From positions 1-37,311 of the forward strand of contig JAFVZP010000008.1 in the NCBI GenBank assembly GCA_017508105.1: a stretch of DNA of 37,311 bases. Reading direction: 5' to 3'. Made by a program: the position numbers and the translations under genes. The stretch is from Clostridia bacterium. GTDB taxonomy: Bacteria; Bacillota; Clostridia; Christensenellales; Borkfalkiaceae. The stretch's first letter is position 1; each line of letters starts with the position of its first letter. Shown here piece by piece: positions 8,949-17,588 of this stretch. The notes below the pieces were generated by a model. That model was not told the origin of the DNA. It worked only from the letters and a program-made list of their open reading frames with translations, and did not search any database.

Positions 8949-8965
8949 TCGTTGACAATCATAGC

Positions 8966-9011
8966 AAAAAGGCGTACTCTTTTTAACTCTAAGATGAGTC
9001 GCCTTTTTTTA
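8966..9011 (+). terminator. Terminator after the mreB-like gene
   Basis: AAAAAGGCG plus ACTC pairs with GAGT plus CGCCTTTTT, with a single bulged T at 8975, and runs into seven T residues. It lies 17 bases after the mreB-like stop. Confidence 0.75.
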
Positions 9012-9064
9012 CTAATAATTTGCTTGTAGGGGTGTACTCTATCGGAATATAGGAGGGAAGAGGC

Positions 9065-10678
9065 TTGGTTCAATTCTTTTCAAAATTATTCAAATTTTTC
9101 CGTCGGCTGTGCAAGGTGTTATTTTCCCGTACCATCATCATCGGCTTGGGTATCATTTTGCAAATCGTCTGGCTATGGATTGTTTTAGAGGTGCTCACGG
9201 GCGTCAATACCGTCGTCTATCTCGTCACCAGCGTTACGCTCGGGGTAATTTTGTGCTTGGTCATAGTCAATAAAGACGAGGTCGCAGAATATAAACTGCC
9301 TTGGATATTAGTAACGGCGCTCTTTCCTTTACTCGCCGCCGTACTCTACTTCTTTTTCGGCAACACCAAGCCCAGTAAAAAATTCCAACGCCGTTTTCAA
9401 TCCTCGCTGCAACATTTCGAAGAATTTTTTGCGCAAAACCGGTCTGTTTTATCCCAATTAAAGGCGGAAGATCCCGTAGCGGCATCGCAGGCGCAGTATG
9501 TTTACAATAGCAGCAAATCCCCGTTGTATGCGGGCATGGATACCAGGTATTTCCCAATGGGCGAGGATATGTTCCCCGTTTTATTGCAGGAATTGAAGAA
9601 AGCCGAAAGGTTTATCTTCATGGAATATTTCATCATCGAAAAGGGTAAGTTTTTCGACGCCATTTTAGAGGTTCTCACACAAAAAGTCAAAGAGGGCGTG
9701 GAAGTGCGCATCATGTACGACGATTTGGGCTGCATGGGCAAGTTACCCATGGGCTATGCCGCACAGCTCAGAAAAGCGGGTATTCACGTGCGGGTATTTC
9801 ATCCCTTCCTCCCCGTTATTTCCGCCATGCACAACAACCGTGACCACCGTAAAATCACCGTTATCGACAATCGGGTGGCGTTTACGGGCGGCATCAACCT
9901 CGCCGACGAATATATCAACCAAAAGGTGCGCTTCGGCACTTGGAAGGACGCAGGTATTTTATTGAAGGGCGATATCGTTCAAAGCTGTACGCTTTTATTT
10001 TTAAGCCTTTGGAATTTATATGCCGTTAAAAAAGACCAACCCGAAAAGTATTGCTCCAATTTAAAATTAACATCGGCCATGCCCGAGGATACCGCCCAAA
10101 ACCAAGAGCATTCTCCCGCAAAGGAAAAGGGATACGCCATCTTCTTCGGCGACGGTCCCAACCCCTTTGACGGGCAGCAGGTCGGTAAAAATATATATCT
10201 GAATATTTTAAACAGCGCCACCGATTACGTCTATATTACCACACCCTATCTCGTGTGCGATAACGAATTGCTCTCCGCCTTGCGTTTAACCGCACAGCGT
10301 GGGGTAGACGTTCGGCTCATCACCCCGTTTATACCCGACAAACGGCTGATTCAGCTCATTACCCGTTCGCATTACGCTTCGTTAATCGAGGCAGGCGTTA
10401 AAATATACGAATACACCCCGGGCTTCATTCACGCCAAGAACTTTGTCAGCGACGATAAATTCGCCACCGTCAGTACTATTAATTTGGATTATCGCTCACT
10501 CACCCATCATTTTGAATGCGGCGTATGGCTGTACAAGACGCCCACGGTAGCCAAGGTCAAGGAAGATTTTAACAAAACCTTTGCGCAATGTACGCAAATC
10601 ACCCTTCAAAAAGCCCGCCTCAACCCCATCCAACGACTGGTTAAGAGCGTGTTACAGCTCATCGCCCCCCTGCTGTGA
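9065..10678 (+). CDS. cls: Cardiolipin synthase, phospholipase D superfamily
   Basis: Integral membrane enzyme condensing two phosphatidylglycerols to cardiolipin and glycerol. The 537-residue protein has two N-terminal transmembrane segments (about 23-45 and 50-90 region) and the two HxKx4D catalytic motifs of the PLD superfamily: HRKITVID with the following GGINLADEY, and HAKNFVSD with STINLDYRSL. A TTG start at 9065 is supported by a strong AGGAGGG at 9051-9057. Length and order match ClsA-type enzymes. It is flanked by terminators on both sides and is probably monocistronic. It ends with TGA, one of several genes showing TGA is a normal stop here. Confidence 0.94.
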   Translation: MVQFFSKLFKFFRRLCKVLFSRTIIIGLGIILQIVWLWIVLEVLTGVNTVVYLVTSVTLGVILCLVIVNKDEVAEYKLPWILVTALFPLLAAVLYFFFGNTKPSKKFQRRFQSSLQHFEEFFAQNRSVLSQLKAEDPVAASQAQYVYNSSKSPLYAGMDTRYFPMGEDMFPVLLQELKKAERFIFMEYFIIEKGKFFDAILEVLTQKVKEGVEVRIMYDDLGCMGKLPMGYAAQLRKAGIHVRVFHPFLPVISAMHNNRDHRKITVIDNRVAFTGGINLADEYINQKVRFGTWKDAGILLKGDIVQSCTLLFLSLWNLYAVKKDQPEKYCSNLKLTSAMPEDTAQNQEHSPAKEKGYAIFFGDGPNPFDGQQVGKNIYLNILNSATDYVYITTPYLVCDNELLSALRLTAQRGVDVRLITPFIPDKRLIQLITRSHYASLIEAGVKIYEYTPGFIHAKNFVSDDKFATVSTINLDYRSLTHHFECGVWLYKTPTVAKVKEDFNKTFAQCTQITLQKARLNPIQRLVKSVLQLIAPLL

Positions 10679-10708
10679 GCATTGTCCGTTCCCTTTGTAA
10701 CGCAAATG

Positions 10709-10740
10709 AAAAGACGGGAAATTAACTCCCGTCTTTTTCC
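10709..10740 (+). terminator. Terminator after cls
   Basis: Stem AAAAGACGGG (10709-10718)/CCCGTCTTTT (10728-10737) with a nine-base loop and a T-run included in the distal arm. The remaining bases to 10915 hold only the minus-strand terminator of the next gene. Confidence 0.75.
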
Positions 10741-10743
10741 ATA

Positions 10744-10791
10744 TAAAAAAATAATCCAAACCATTCGCTTGCGGCAAACAGTTCGGATTAT
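10744..10791 (-). terminator. Terminator of the minus-strand lipoprotein gene
   Basis: Read on the minus strand, ATAATCCGAAC (81-91 of the 10700 block) pairs with GTTTGGATTAT (10751-10761), with one mismatch, followed by a T-run. It lies about 125 bp past the lipoprotein stop. Confidence 0.6.
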
Positions 10792-10915
10792 GCTTAGTCT
10801 ATATGTATAATTTACACGAATGTTATAAAGTAGTGATTATTACAAGTAAAATCAATATTAAACGTTTCACCGTTATCATTTCGTTCCTTTTTAAATTGTA
10901 ATTTATGTTTTCGGC

Positions 10916-12163
10916 CTATTGCAAGCTATCCGCATTATAAATCCAGTGTAGGGGATAATAAGTGGGCATTGAATAGCCGACATAAACCAACTCTTTCGTG
11001 GTTTCATTATATTTGAATACGATCTGTGGGGAAGTTTTCGACGTACCTATGCCGAAAAAGCTGTCTTCGTTCACCAAAACGAAAAACAACTCCCCATTGT
11101 TTACAAAGACTGACTTCCAATTTAACCCAACAAATATTTCCGAAACCTGCCGCAAAACTTTTGCACCATTTCCCGTCAAATTATCAGGAACGAGGCGATA
11201 TTCTTCCCCCGTATCGAGGTCTTGAATGGACAGCTCTGTCGGCGCAGTAGACGTTTGCGTGGAATCGGAAACACTCTCCCATGTATATCGTTTTCCATTA
11301 TATTCAAATAAGTTTTGAACAGGCATGATTGTTTCCGCAGCAAAATACGTTTGGTATAATGCATACGATTGCTCTTGGTTGAGCTGTTCCCCAGTTTTAT
11401 AGTTGACGCAGATGCATTGCTCTTGCTCATTTCCTACTACGCAATAAAAAAGATAGTCACCACGAAAGTCTAGTTTCCAATTTCGCCAATTGTTCTCAAG
11501 TAGAACTTCGTACTCGATTAAATGCTCGTCAAAAATCCGAACGAGCATTCCATCATCGGTGCGATTATATAGCAAAAAGCCACCGCCGCCAGACGAAAAC
11601 GTGGAAAATGAGTATTGATGCACCCCAGGAATGCTTGTCATTTCGTACGTGGTGCGATTGATTGCATAAAAGTTCTCTTCGTCTTGGCAAAAGAAATAAT
11701 TCCCTTGCGAGTTAAATACCTTAAAGCTGGCATCGTTTTGCGTTGGCAAATAGCAATTGATTTTTATATCAAGATACGGCAAAGACGTACTGCCGATAGC
11801 AAACTTATATTCTCCTTGCCAATAATCGTTTTCGTTATGCTTACGTTCATAGCAGACAATGAATTGCATCGACCTGCCATCATCGGAAAGAATATAGTAC
11901 AAGTCTCCGCCATTTGTAAACAACAGCTTTTTTTCCTTTCGAATAACCTTCAAAACTTCGGCTTCTATATCAATATAGTCGTTTCCGTTGGTTATCCCTG
12001 CGGATGTATTAAGAAATATGTAATTGCCTTCCTTTGGTATCCGTTGCAGGGTCCGTTGATTGATAAGCTGTTTGCACCCCAAGAAACTTACACTCATACA
12101 AAGCATAAATAAAAGAGCAAGCCCGATTGTTAATAATTTTTTAATCTTTTTCAACTGAATCAT
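10916..12163 (-). CDS. Putative lipoprotein, possibly beta-propeller-like, function unknown
   Basis: A 415-residue protein with a basic N-terminus, one hydrophobic segment and a lipobox VSFLGC (Cys30), so it is likely anchored on the outer face of the membrane. The mature part alternates short beta-rich stretches that resemble one another: NGGDLYYILSDDG, QGNYFFCQDEENFYAIN, RGDYLFYCVVGNE and NGELFFVLVNED. This suggests a repeated blade-type fold, as in lipoproteins of the DUF5050/propeller kind, but I cannot assign a family. AAAGGAG lies only one base before the ATG, so a TTG three codons later is an alternative start. The region is more A/T-rich than its neighbours. It has its own promoter and terminator. 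Confidence 0.75.
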   Translation of the reverse strand: MIQLKKIKKLLTIGLALLFMLCMSVSFLGCKQLINQRTLQRIPKEGNYIFLNTSAGITNGNDYIDIEAEVLKVIRKEKKLLFTNGGDLYYILSDDGRSMQFIVCYERKHNENDYWQGEYKFAIGSTSLPYLDIKINCYLPTQNDASFKVFNSQGNYFFCQDEENFYAINRTTYEMTSIPGVHQYSFSTFSSGGGGFLLYNRTDDGMLVRIFDEHLIEYEVLLENNWRNWKLDFRGDYLFYCVVGNEQEQCICVNYKTGEQLNQEQSYALYQTYFAAETIMPVQNLFEYNGKRYTWESVSDSTQTSTAPTELSIQDLDTGEEYRLVPDNLTGNGAKVLRQVSEIFVGLNWKSVFVNNGELFFVLVNEDSFFGIGTSKTSPQIVFKYNETTKELVYVGYSMPTYYPLHWIYNADSLQ

Positions 12164-12191
12164 ACTCCTTTGTGTATTTTATCGCTACTAT

Positions 12192-12219
12192 ATTATAGCA
12201 TTTTTTCCTTAAAAGTCAA
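12192..12219 (-). promoter_or_regulatory. Promoter of the lipoprotein gene
   Basis: On the minus strand, TTGACT (12214-12219), a 16-bp spacer and a perfect TATAAT (12192-12197), giving a short leader of about 20 nt. Confidence 0.7.
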
Positions 12220-12339
12220 CCTATTATTCAAAATCGTACCTTATCGCGATTATTTTTCACCTTTGAACCGTTCGTGCAAGGTTACATAAGCGGCCTTTCC
12301 AGAAGCTCCCTATCATTAACATTCAAGGCAAAAACACCC

Positions 12340-12393
12340 TAAAAAGCAAAACACACTTCCATACCCCTATAACTTCAAGGTGGTGGAAGTGTG
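12340..12393 (-). terminator. Terminator of the tRNA-Gly transcript
   Basis: On the minus strand, a perfect 10-bp stem CACACTTCCA (12384-12393)/TGGAAGTGTG (12352-12361) is followed by TTTTGCTTTTT. It begins 7 bases after the tRNA 3' end. The remainder, 12220-12340, shows no gene. Confidence 0.75.
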
Positions 12394-12399
12394 CTTGGT

Positions 12400-12474
12400 T
12401 GGAGCAGGTGACGGGAGTCGAACCCGCCCGAATCAGCTTGGGAAGCTGACGCCATACCGATAGGCGACACCTGC
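12400..12474 (-). tRNA. tRNA-Gly (anticodon CCC)
   Basis: The minus strand folds as a complete cloverleaf of 75 nt: acceptor GCAGGTG/CACCTGC, D-arm GCC...GGC, anticodon stem TCAGC/GCTGA with loop TTCCCAA (anticodon CCC, reading GGG), five-base variable loop, and T-arm with TTCGACT. The discriminator is T, usual for glycine, and CCA is encoded. Confidence 0.95.
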
Positions 12475-12488
12475 GTTTTGTGTTCCCC

Positions 12489-12517
12489 ATTATAAATTTT
12501 TTTCGTGGCTTTGTCAA
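12489..12517 (-). promoter_or_regulatory. Consensus promoter of tRNA-Gly
   Basis: On the minus strand, a perfect TTGACA (12512-12517), 17-bp spacer and perfect TATAAT (12489-12494), 14 bp before the mature tRNA 5' end. Confidence 0.88.
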
Positions 12518-12554
12518 ACAAAAACGCGCAAGCACCGCAAAAGACTGAAATATA

Positions 12555-12583
12555 TTGATAAAATTTTTAAATTGTGTTATAAT
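12555..12583 (+). promoter_or_regulatory. Promoter of the lon operon
   Basis: TTGATA (12555-12560), 17-bp spacer, TATAAT (12578-12583). It is divergent from the tRNA promoter. No CIRCE sequence or CtsR-type repeat is visible near it. Confidence 0.7.
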
Positions 12584-12652
12584 AACGCAAAATAGGTTTA
12601 TAAGTAAGAGGATACTTCAACGCAATTTACCAAAGGCAGGTATATTACAGTT

Positions 12653-14968
12653 ATGGAAAGAGAAAAAATAAAAATTCGCACGTTATCCGTCATTCCCTTA
12701 AAGGACAAGGTCATTTTTCCGGATACCATCGTGCCCGTAGACGCCGAGAGGGAATGCTCGATTAAGGCCATTGAATATGCAGACGCGCGGGACAATTTGG
12801 TGCTCTTTTGCACGCAAAAGACGGACGTGGGCAACGCCGTTACGCCGGACGATTTATATCTCGTCGGCTGCGTGTGCCGCATCAAGCGTGTCAACGGGCT
12901 GTTCCCCAATCACATCAAGGCGGAATCTTTATACCGTGCCGAGATAAAGGATTTATACGTCGACGACGGGTGCATTTTTGCCGAATGTGAAGAAATAACC
13001 CCCATTCACGGCAACGAGGCGCTGGAAGAAGCCTTTTTCCGCTCTGCCCGTGCCATCGTGCGGGACATTCAGCAGTCGGAAGGGCGCGTCGCCAAGGAAA
13101 TCTGGACGCAGCTGGAAAGCTGCACGGACATAGACCGCTACATCAATCTCGCCGTCAGCAGCATGCGCATCCGCAAGGAAGTAAAGCAGGAAATTTTAGC
13201 CGAAAGACGGGTGGTGGACAGACTGCGTCTGTTTGAAGTCTGCCTGAACGACGAATTGGAAATCAGCAAATTAGAGCGTAAAATCTCCGCCTCGGTGCGT
13301 AAAAATATCGATAAAGCGCAAAAGGAATATTATCTTCGTGAGCAAATTCGCGTCATTCGCAAGGAGCTGGGCGAGGATGAAGAGGAGCGGGATACCCTGC
13401 GTGAGAGTATTTTAGCCAAAAAGCTCCCCGAAAATATTGAAAAAAAGGCGTTGAAAGAGCTGTCGCGCATGGACAAAATGCCCAATTCTTCGCCTGAATA
13501 CACGGTCATTCGCACCTATCTCGATTGGGTGCTGGATTTGCCCTGGCACGAACAGACCGAGGATACCGAGCTGTTGGGCGATTGCGTCAAGGTGCTCGAA
13601 GCCGACCACTACGGCTTGGAAAAAATCAAAGAGCGCATCGTGGAATATCTCGCAGTCTTAAAGCTCACCAAGAGCATGAAGGCGCCCATTCTCTGCTTTG
13701 TCGGCCCTCCCGGCGTGGGTAAAACGTCCATCGCACAGTCGGTGGCGCGGGCGTTGGGCAGAAAATTCGTGCGCATGAGTCTGGGCGGCGTCAAGGACGA
13801 AGCTGAAATCCGTGGGCACAGACGCACGTACATCGGCTCCATGCCCGGAAGAATTTTATACGCCATGAAGGAAGCGGAAAGCATCAATCCCGTCTTTTTA
13901 TTGGACGAAATCGATAAAATTTCCTCGGATATGCGCGGCGACCCCGCCAGCGCACTCTTGGAGGTCTTGGACACCGAGCAAAACGCCACCTTCCGCGACT
14001 GATTTTTGGAAGAAGCGTACGATTTATCCAAAGTACTCTTCATCGCCACGGCAAACTCGCTCGACACCATTCCTGCCCCTTTGCGTGACAGAATGGAGAT
14101 TATCGAGCTAAACGGCTATACCATGTCCGAGAAGAAGGAGATTGCCAAGCGCTATCTCTGCACTAAAAAAACCAAAGAAAACGGCTTGACGGAGGCGCAA
14201 ATTGCCTTTACCGACGAGGCGCTGAGTCAAATTATCGACAACTATACCCTGGAAGCGGGCGTGCGCAGCTTGGAACGGCATATCGGCACGGTCTGCCGCA
14301 AGGTCGCCGTCGCCTACGCCGACTGTCCCAATCTGGAAAAAATTACGGTGGACGGTGCGGCGGTGGAAAAATACCTCGGCCCCAAAAAGCACTACAAAGA
14401 GGATAAAATGCTCTCTGCCGACGAGGTCGGCGCGGCAACCGGCTTGGCTTGGACGGCGTTTGGCGGCACCACGCTGACCGTCGAGGTGGCGCTCTCCAAG
14501 GGCAAAGGGGAGCTCAAGCTGACGGGCAAATTGGGTGACGTCATGAAGGAATCGGCGCAGGCTGCGCTCACGTTTATCCGCACCCATGCCAAAGATTACG
14601 GCTTAAAAGCAAGCGATTTTGAAGACGCCGACGTGCACGTCCACGTTCCCGAAGGGGCAACCCCCAAGGACGGGCCGAGTGCCGGCATCACCATCGCCAC
14701 GGCAATTCTTTCGGCGTTTACCGAAAAGCCCGTGCGTCGGGACGTCGCCATGACGGGTGAAATTACCCTGCGCGGCAAGGTTCTGCCCATCGGCGGCTTG
14801 AAGGAAAAGGCGTTGGCAGCCCACCGCATCGGCATCAAAAACGTCATCATTCCCAACGAAAACAAGCGGGATTTACAGGACGTGCCCGAAACCGTGCGCG
14901 AGGAATTGAATTTCATCGTCGCAGAAAACGTACAAACGGTATTTTCTACCGCTATTTTGGGGATATAA
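12653..14968 (+). pseudogene. lon: ATP-dependent protease Lon, interrupted by an in-frame TGA
   Basis: Lon (La) degrades damaged and regulatory proteins in the cytosol. Read through, the frame gives about 770 residues, the normal length. The N-terminal substrate domain begins RTLSVIPLKDKVIFPDTIVPV. The AAA+ module has Walker A GPPGVGKTS and Walker B VFLLDEIDK. The C-terminal Ser-Lys protease domain has PKDGPSAG and the GGLKEKALAAHR lysine. The reading frame is broken by TGA at 14000-14002 (codon 450), between NATFRD and FLEEAYDLSKV, where family members usually have His. Nothing else is missing and both parts are in the same frame. As written, only a truncated ATPase without protease domain would be made, unless the TTG at 14006 allows restart. 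It may be a true mutation or a sequence error. Next gene is engB, a familiar pairing. Confidence 0.85.
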
Positions 14969-14980
14969 AGTAGGATACAA

Positions 14981-15568
14981 ATGATTATCAAAAACGCAAC
15001 ATTCATCACTTCGGCGGCAAGACCCGAACAGTTTTTAACCCCGCAAAAGCCATTGATTGCCATATGCGGTAAATCCAACGTCGGCAAAAGCTCGCTCATC
15101 AATATGCTTGCCAACCAAAAGAAATTGGCAAAAACCAGCTCTTCCCCCGGCAGAACGCGGCTGGTCAACTATTTCGACTTCGGCGAATTTTGGCTCGCCG
15201 ATCTGCCCGGTTACGGCTATGCGCAGGTCTCCAAGGTGGAAAAGGAGAAATGGGCAAAGACCCTGCAAAAATTCTTCAAACGGGGTAAAGACATCACCCA
15301 TGTCTTAATTTTAATTGATATCCGTCACGGTGCCACCGAGGACGATATGGCACTTTTACAGCTTTTAAACTATCATATCATTCCCTTTACGGTGGTATTC
15401 ACCAAGGCAGACAAGCTCTCCCGCATGAAGGTCAACGAGCACGCCAAAAAAATTGCCGACAGTATGTTTTTAACCCGATTGAACACAATCGTTACCTCTT
15501 CCGAATCACGTTTGGGCAAAGAGGAGCTGCTCGATAAAATCGAGAGCGTCATTCGCAACGATTTTTAA
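14981..15568 (+). CDS. engB: Ribosome biogenesis GTPase EngB (YsxC/YihA)
   Basis: Small Era/Obg-class GTPase needed for assembly of the 50S subunit. All G motifs can be read in the 195 residues: G1 GKSNVGKSS, G2 SSSPGRTR, G3 DLPGYGYA, G4 TKADKLS and G5 TSS. The length is usual. It starts 12 bp after the lon stop with an AGGA site and probably belongs to the lon operon, as lonA-ysxC do in Bacillus. Being in-frame and complete downstream of the disrupted lon, it shows that the region is otherwise intact; polar effects of the lon stop are possible but not visible. Confidence 0.95.
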   Translation: MIIKNATFITSAARPEQFLTPQKPLIAICGKSNVGKSSLINMLANQKKLAKTSSSPGRTRLVNYFDFGEFWLADLPGYGYAQVSKVEKEKWAKTLQKFFKRGKDITHVLILIDIRHGATEDDMALLQLLNYHIIPFTVVFTKADKLSRMKVNEHAKKIADSMFLTRLNTIVTSSESRLGKEELLDKIESVIRNDF

Positions 15569-15594
15569 CTTACTTACAAAGAGGAGAAATTCCG

Positions 15595-16443
15595 ATGACA
15601 AATCTTTTATCCACCGTGCAAACCGAATCGTTCTTCAACGACCCGTACGCACTCTTATTGTTCATTTTATTGGATATATTTTTAGCAGCCGTGCTTGTCA
15701 TCGTTGCTTACCGTCCGTTTTTCAAGTACGCCTTGGATTTTTTATGCGGACTCTTTCTCTGCGTCATTACTCTGCCCGTCTGGCTCACGGTCGCCGTCGT
15801 CTCCAAAATTTATATCCTGAGAACCAACCGCTTTCAGTCGGTATTCACCGCCCGTTTCGTGGCGGGTAAAAACGGCAAGCCCATTGCCTTGCATTCCTTC
15901 ACCGTCCTGGACAGCTTGGATAAACAGCCCACCAAATTCGGAAATTTCCTGCGCAAAACGGGCATCGAGCATTTACCCATCATTTTTGACCTGCTCCTTT
16001 TAAAGGTCAGCGTGGTGGGGGTCAAGCCCCTCTTGCTCTCGGATGAAAAATTCGTCAGCGAGGAAGACTACGCCCGTTTTTCCGTCCGTCCGGGGCTACT
16101 CAACCCCTTACTTTTGGAAGAAAGCACGCACGAGTGTACCTATGAAGATATGTTTCACTCGGATATTCGCTACGTCCATCAATACGGTTTCTTTAAGGAC
16201 GTTCAAATCTTTTTCATGCTCTTTATCCGCAAAATCCGCGGTGAAAAGGGGGATATTTTCGGCGAAACGGCAAAAAAGGACTATGCCCAGGTGCTTGTAG
16301 AGCGGGGTGAAATTTCCCAAGAGGACACCGCCGAAGCACAGCTGCAGGTGGATACCTTCATGGAAGAATTGAAGTCCCCCCAAGAGGAAGAAGAGGAGGA
16401 TTGGAACGCTTACGAGGACTATGAGGACGACGAGGAAGAATGA
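15595..16443 (+). CDS. Sugar transferase-like membrane protein (WbaP/PglC-related) with altered catalytic dyad
   Basis: Related to monotopic phosphoglycosyl transferases that attach a sugar phosphate to undecaprenyl phosphate. A transmembrane segment (about 18-40) and the re-entrant hydrophobic helix (about 44-75) precede the family core: GKNGKPIALHSF, TKFGNFLRKTGIEHLPIIFD, a VVGVKPLLL strand and SVRPGLLNP. The family's TSLDELPQ signature, which holds the catalytic Asp-Glu pair, is here TGIEHLPI (Glu125-His126), and the PRP motif reads VKP. The protein ends in a strongly acidic tail rich in Glu, Asp and Tyr (from about 262). Start supported by AGGAG. It lies 26 bp after engB. A catalytically changed or inactive homologue is my inference; a sugar-binding or scaffold role is possible. 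Confidence 0.72.
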   Translation: MTNLLSTVQTESFFNDPYALLLFILLDIFLAAVLVIVAYRPFFKYALDFLCGLFLCVITLPVWLTVAVVSKIYILRTNRFQSVFTARFVAGKNGKPIALHSFTVLDSLDKQPTKFGNFLRKTGIEHLPIIFDLLLLKVSVVGVKPLLLSDEKFVSEEDYARFSVRPGLLNPLLLEESTHECTYEDMFHSDIRYVHQYGFFKDVQIFFMLFIRKIRGEKGDIFGETAKKDYAQVLVERGEISQEDTAEAQLQVDTFMEELKSPQEEEEEDWNAYEDYEDDEEE

Positions 16444-16478
16444 TAATATAATCACCGAACGGGGGAAAGAATATAACC

Positions 16479-17405
16479 ATGCCCGAAAACAAGTATGAAA
16501 AAGAGGTCGGTAAAACCTCGCTCGTAACCTTGGCAGGCAATGCGGTTTTGTCCCTTGCCAAGCTGTTGGCGGGGCTGTTGGCGCATTCCGCCGCCCTCAT
16601 CTCGGACGCCGCAAACTCCATCACCGACTGTTTCTCCACCGTTGTGGTCATGGTCGGGGTACATATCTCTGCGCAAAAATCGGATAAGGATCACCCCTAC
16701 GGGCACGAGCGCATGGAGTGCATCGCCGCTCTGGTTCTTGCCGCCACGTTCATCGCCACCGCCGCCGTCATCGGCTGGCAGGGGGCACAAAAAATCATTG
16801 ATATTGCAAACGGCGTATCGCCCACGGCGCCCACTTATTTGGCTCTGTTCACGGCACTCGGCTGCATTCTCGTCAAGGGCGGGCTGTATTTATATACCGA
16901 GCACCAAGCCAAGCACTTAAAATCCTCAGCACTCCACGGCATGGCGGTCGATCATTTGAGCGATTCGCTCTCCTCTGCCGCGGCGGCGGTGGGTATCGTC
17001 GGGGGTATGTGCGGTATTTTGGTACTCGACCCCATAGCGTCCGTTTTAATTGCGCTCATGATTGTCAAAACAGCCTGGAACGTCTGCCGCATCGCCATCG
17101 ACCAGCTCGTGGATAAATCCGCAGACGGGGAGAGCGAGGCACAAATTACTCAAACCGTTCTTGCTACCGAGGGCGTCGAGCGTATCGACGTACTCCGCAC
17201 AAGGCAGTACGGCAATAAAATTTTCGTGGATTTGGAAATAGCCGTTGCGCCTACGCTCTCGCTCATTGAGGCGCACCGCATTGCCGAACGGGTGCACGAA
17301 CGGGTGGAGCACGGCGCCTTGCAGGACGTCAAGCACTGTATGGTGCACGTCAATCCGCTCACCGGGGACGACCATCACGAAACGCCCGAGGAGCAAATGC
17401 ATTAA
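16479..17405 (+). CDS. Cation diffusion facilitator transporter, possibly manganese-type
   Basis: Proton-coupled divalent metal exporter of the CDF family, 308 residues. Six hydrophobic segments occupy about 12-200; a cytoplasmic ferredoxin-like domain (about 205-300) follows with TEGVERIDVLRTRQYG and VDLEIAV. The transport site reads N46-x3-D50 in TM2 (DAANSITD) and D158-x3-D162 in TM5 (DHLSD). An Asn/Asp plus Asp/Asp set is associated with Mn2+ exporters rather than the His-containing zinc sites, so manganese is the likelier substrate (inference). HPYGHERME is the conserved loop after TM2. The C-terminus is His-rich (DDHHE). It starts 35 bp after the sugar-transferase-like gene, probably in the same operon. 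Confidence 0.88.
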   Translation: MPENKYEKEVGKTSLVTLAGNAVLSLAKLLAGLLAHSAALISDAANSITDCFSTVVVMVGVHISAQKSDKDHPYGHERMECIAALVLAATFIATAAVIGWQGAQKIIDIANGVSPTAPTYLALFTALGCILVKGGLYLYTEHQAKHLKSSALHGMAVDHLSDSLSSAAAAVGIVGGMCGILVLDPIASVLIALMIVKTAWNVCRIAIDQLVDKSADGESEAQITQTVLATEGVERIDVLRTRQYGNKIFVDLEIAVAPTLSLIEAHRIAERVHERVEHGALQDVKHCMVHVNPLTGDDHHETPEEQMH

Positions 17406-17514
17406 AAAACCGTTTCTTTTTATCAAAATCAGTCAAAATTTGTCAAAAAACAAAAAAATCGCCCTTGAATTGGAAAAATTTTCCCATAAAATTTGCGATA
17501 AAATTGTGTATCGC

Positions 17515-17543
17515 TTGCCTTTTTAACGGGGAAGTGGTATAAT
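17515..17543 (+). promoter_or_regulatory. Promoter of fba
   Basis: TTGCCT (17515-17520), 17-bp spacer, perfect TATAAT (17538-17543), about 45 bp before the ATG. The preceding 110 bp are A/T-rich without a clear terminator. Confidence 0.75.
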
Positions 17544-17588
17544 CGACAGAGAAAATAAAAATTTATTATTGTTTCGGAGGAATCAAAC

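Noticed and set aside
10741-10800. Palindrome as a REP-like or mobile repeat
   Set aside because: It ends in a T-run on the minus strand downstream of the lipoprotein gene, so a terminator is the simpler reading.
12653-14968. TGA in lon as recoding (TGA read as an amino acid, or selenocysteine)
   Set aside because: Several genes in the window end normally at TGA (cls, sugar-transferase-like, SpoVB-like), the position is not a catalytic or redox site, and no selenocysteine-type hairpin is apparent after it.
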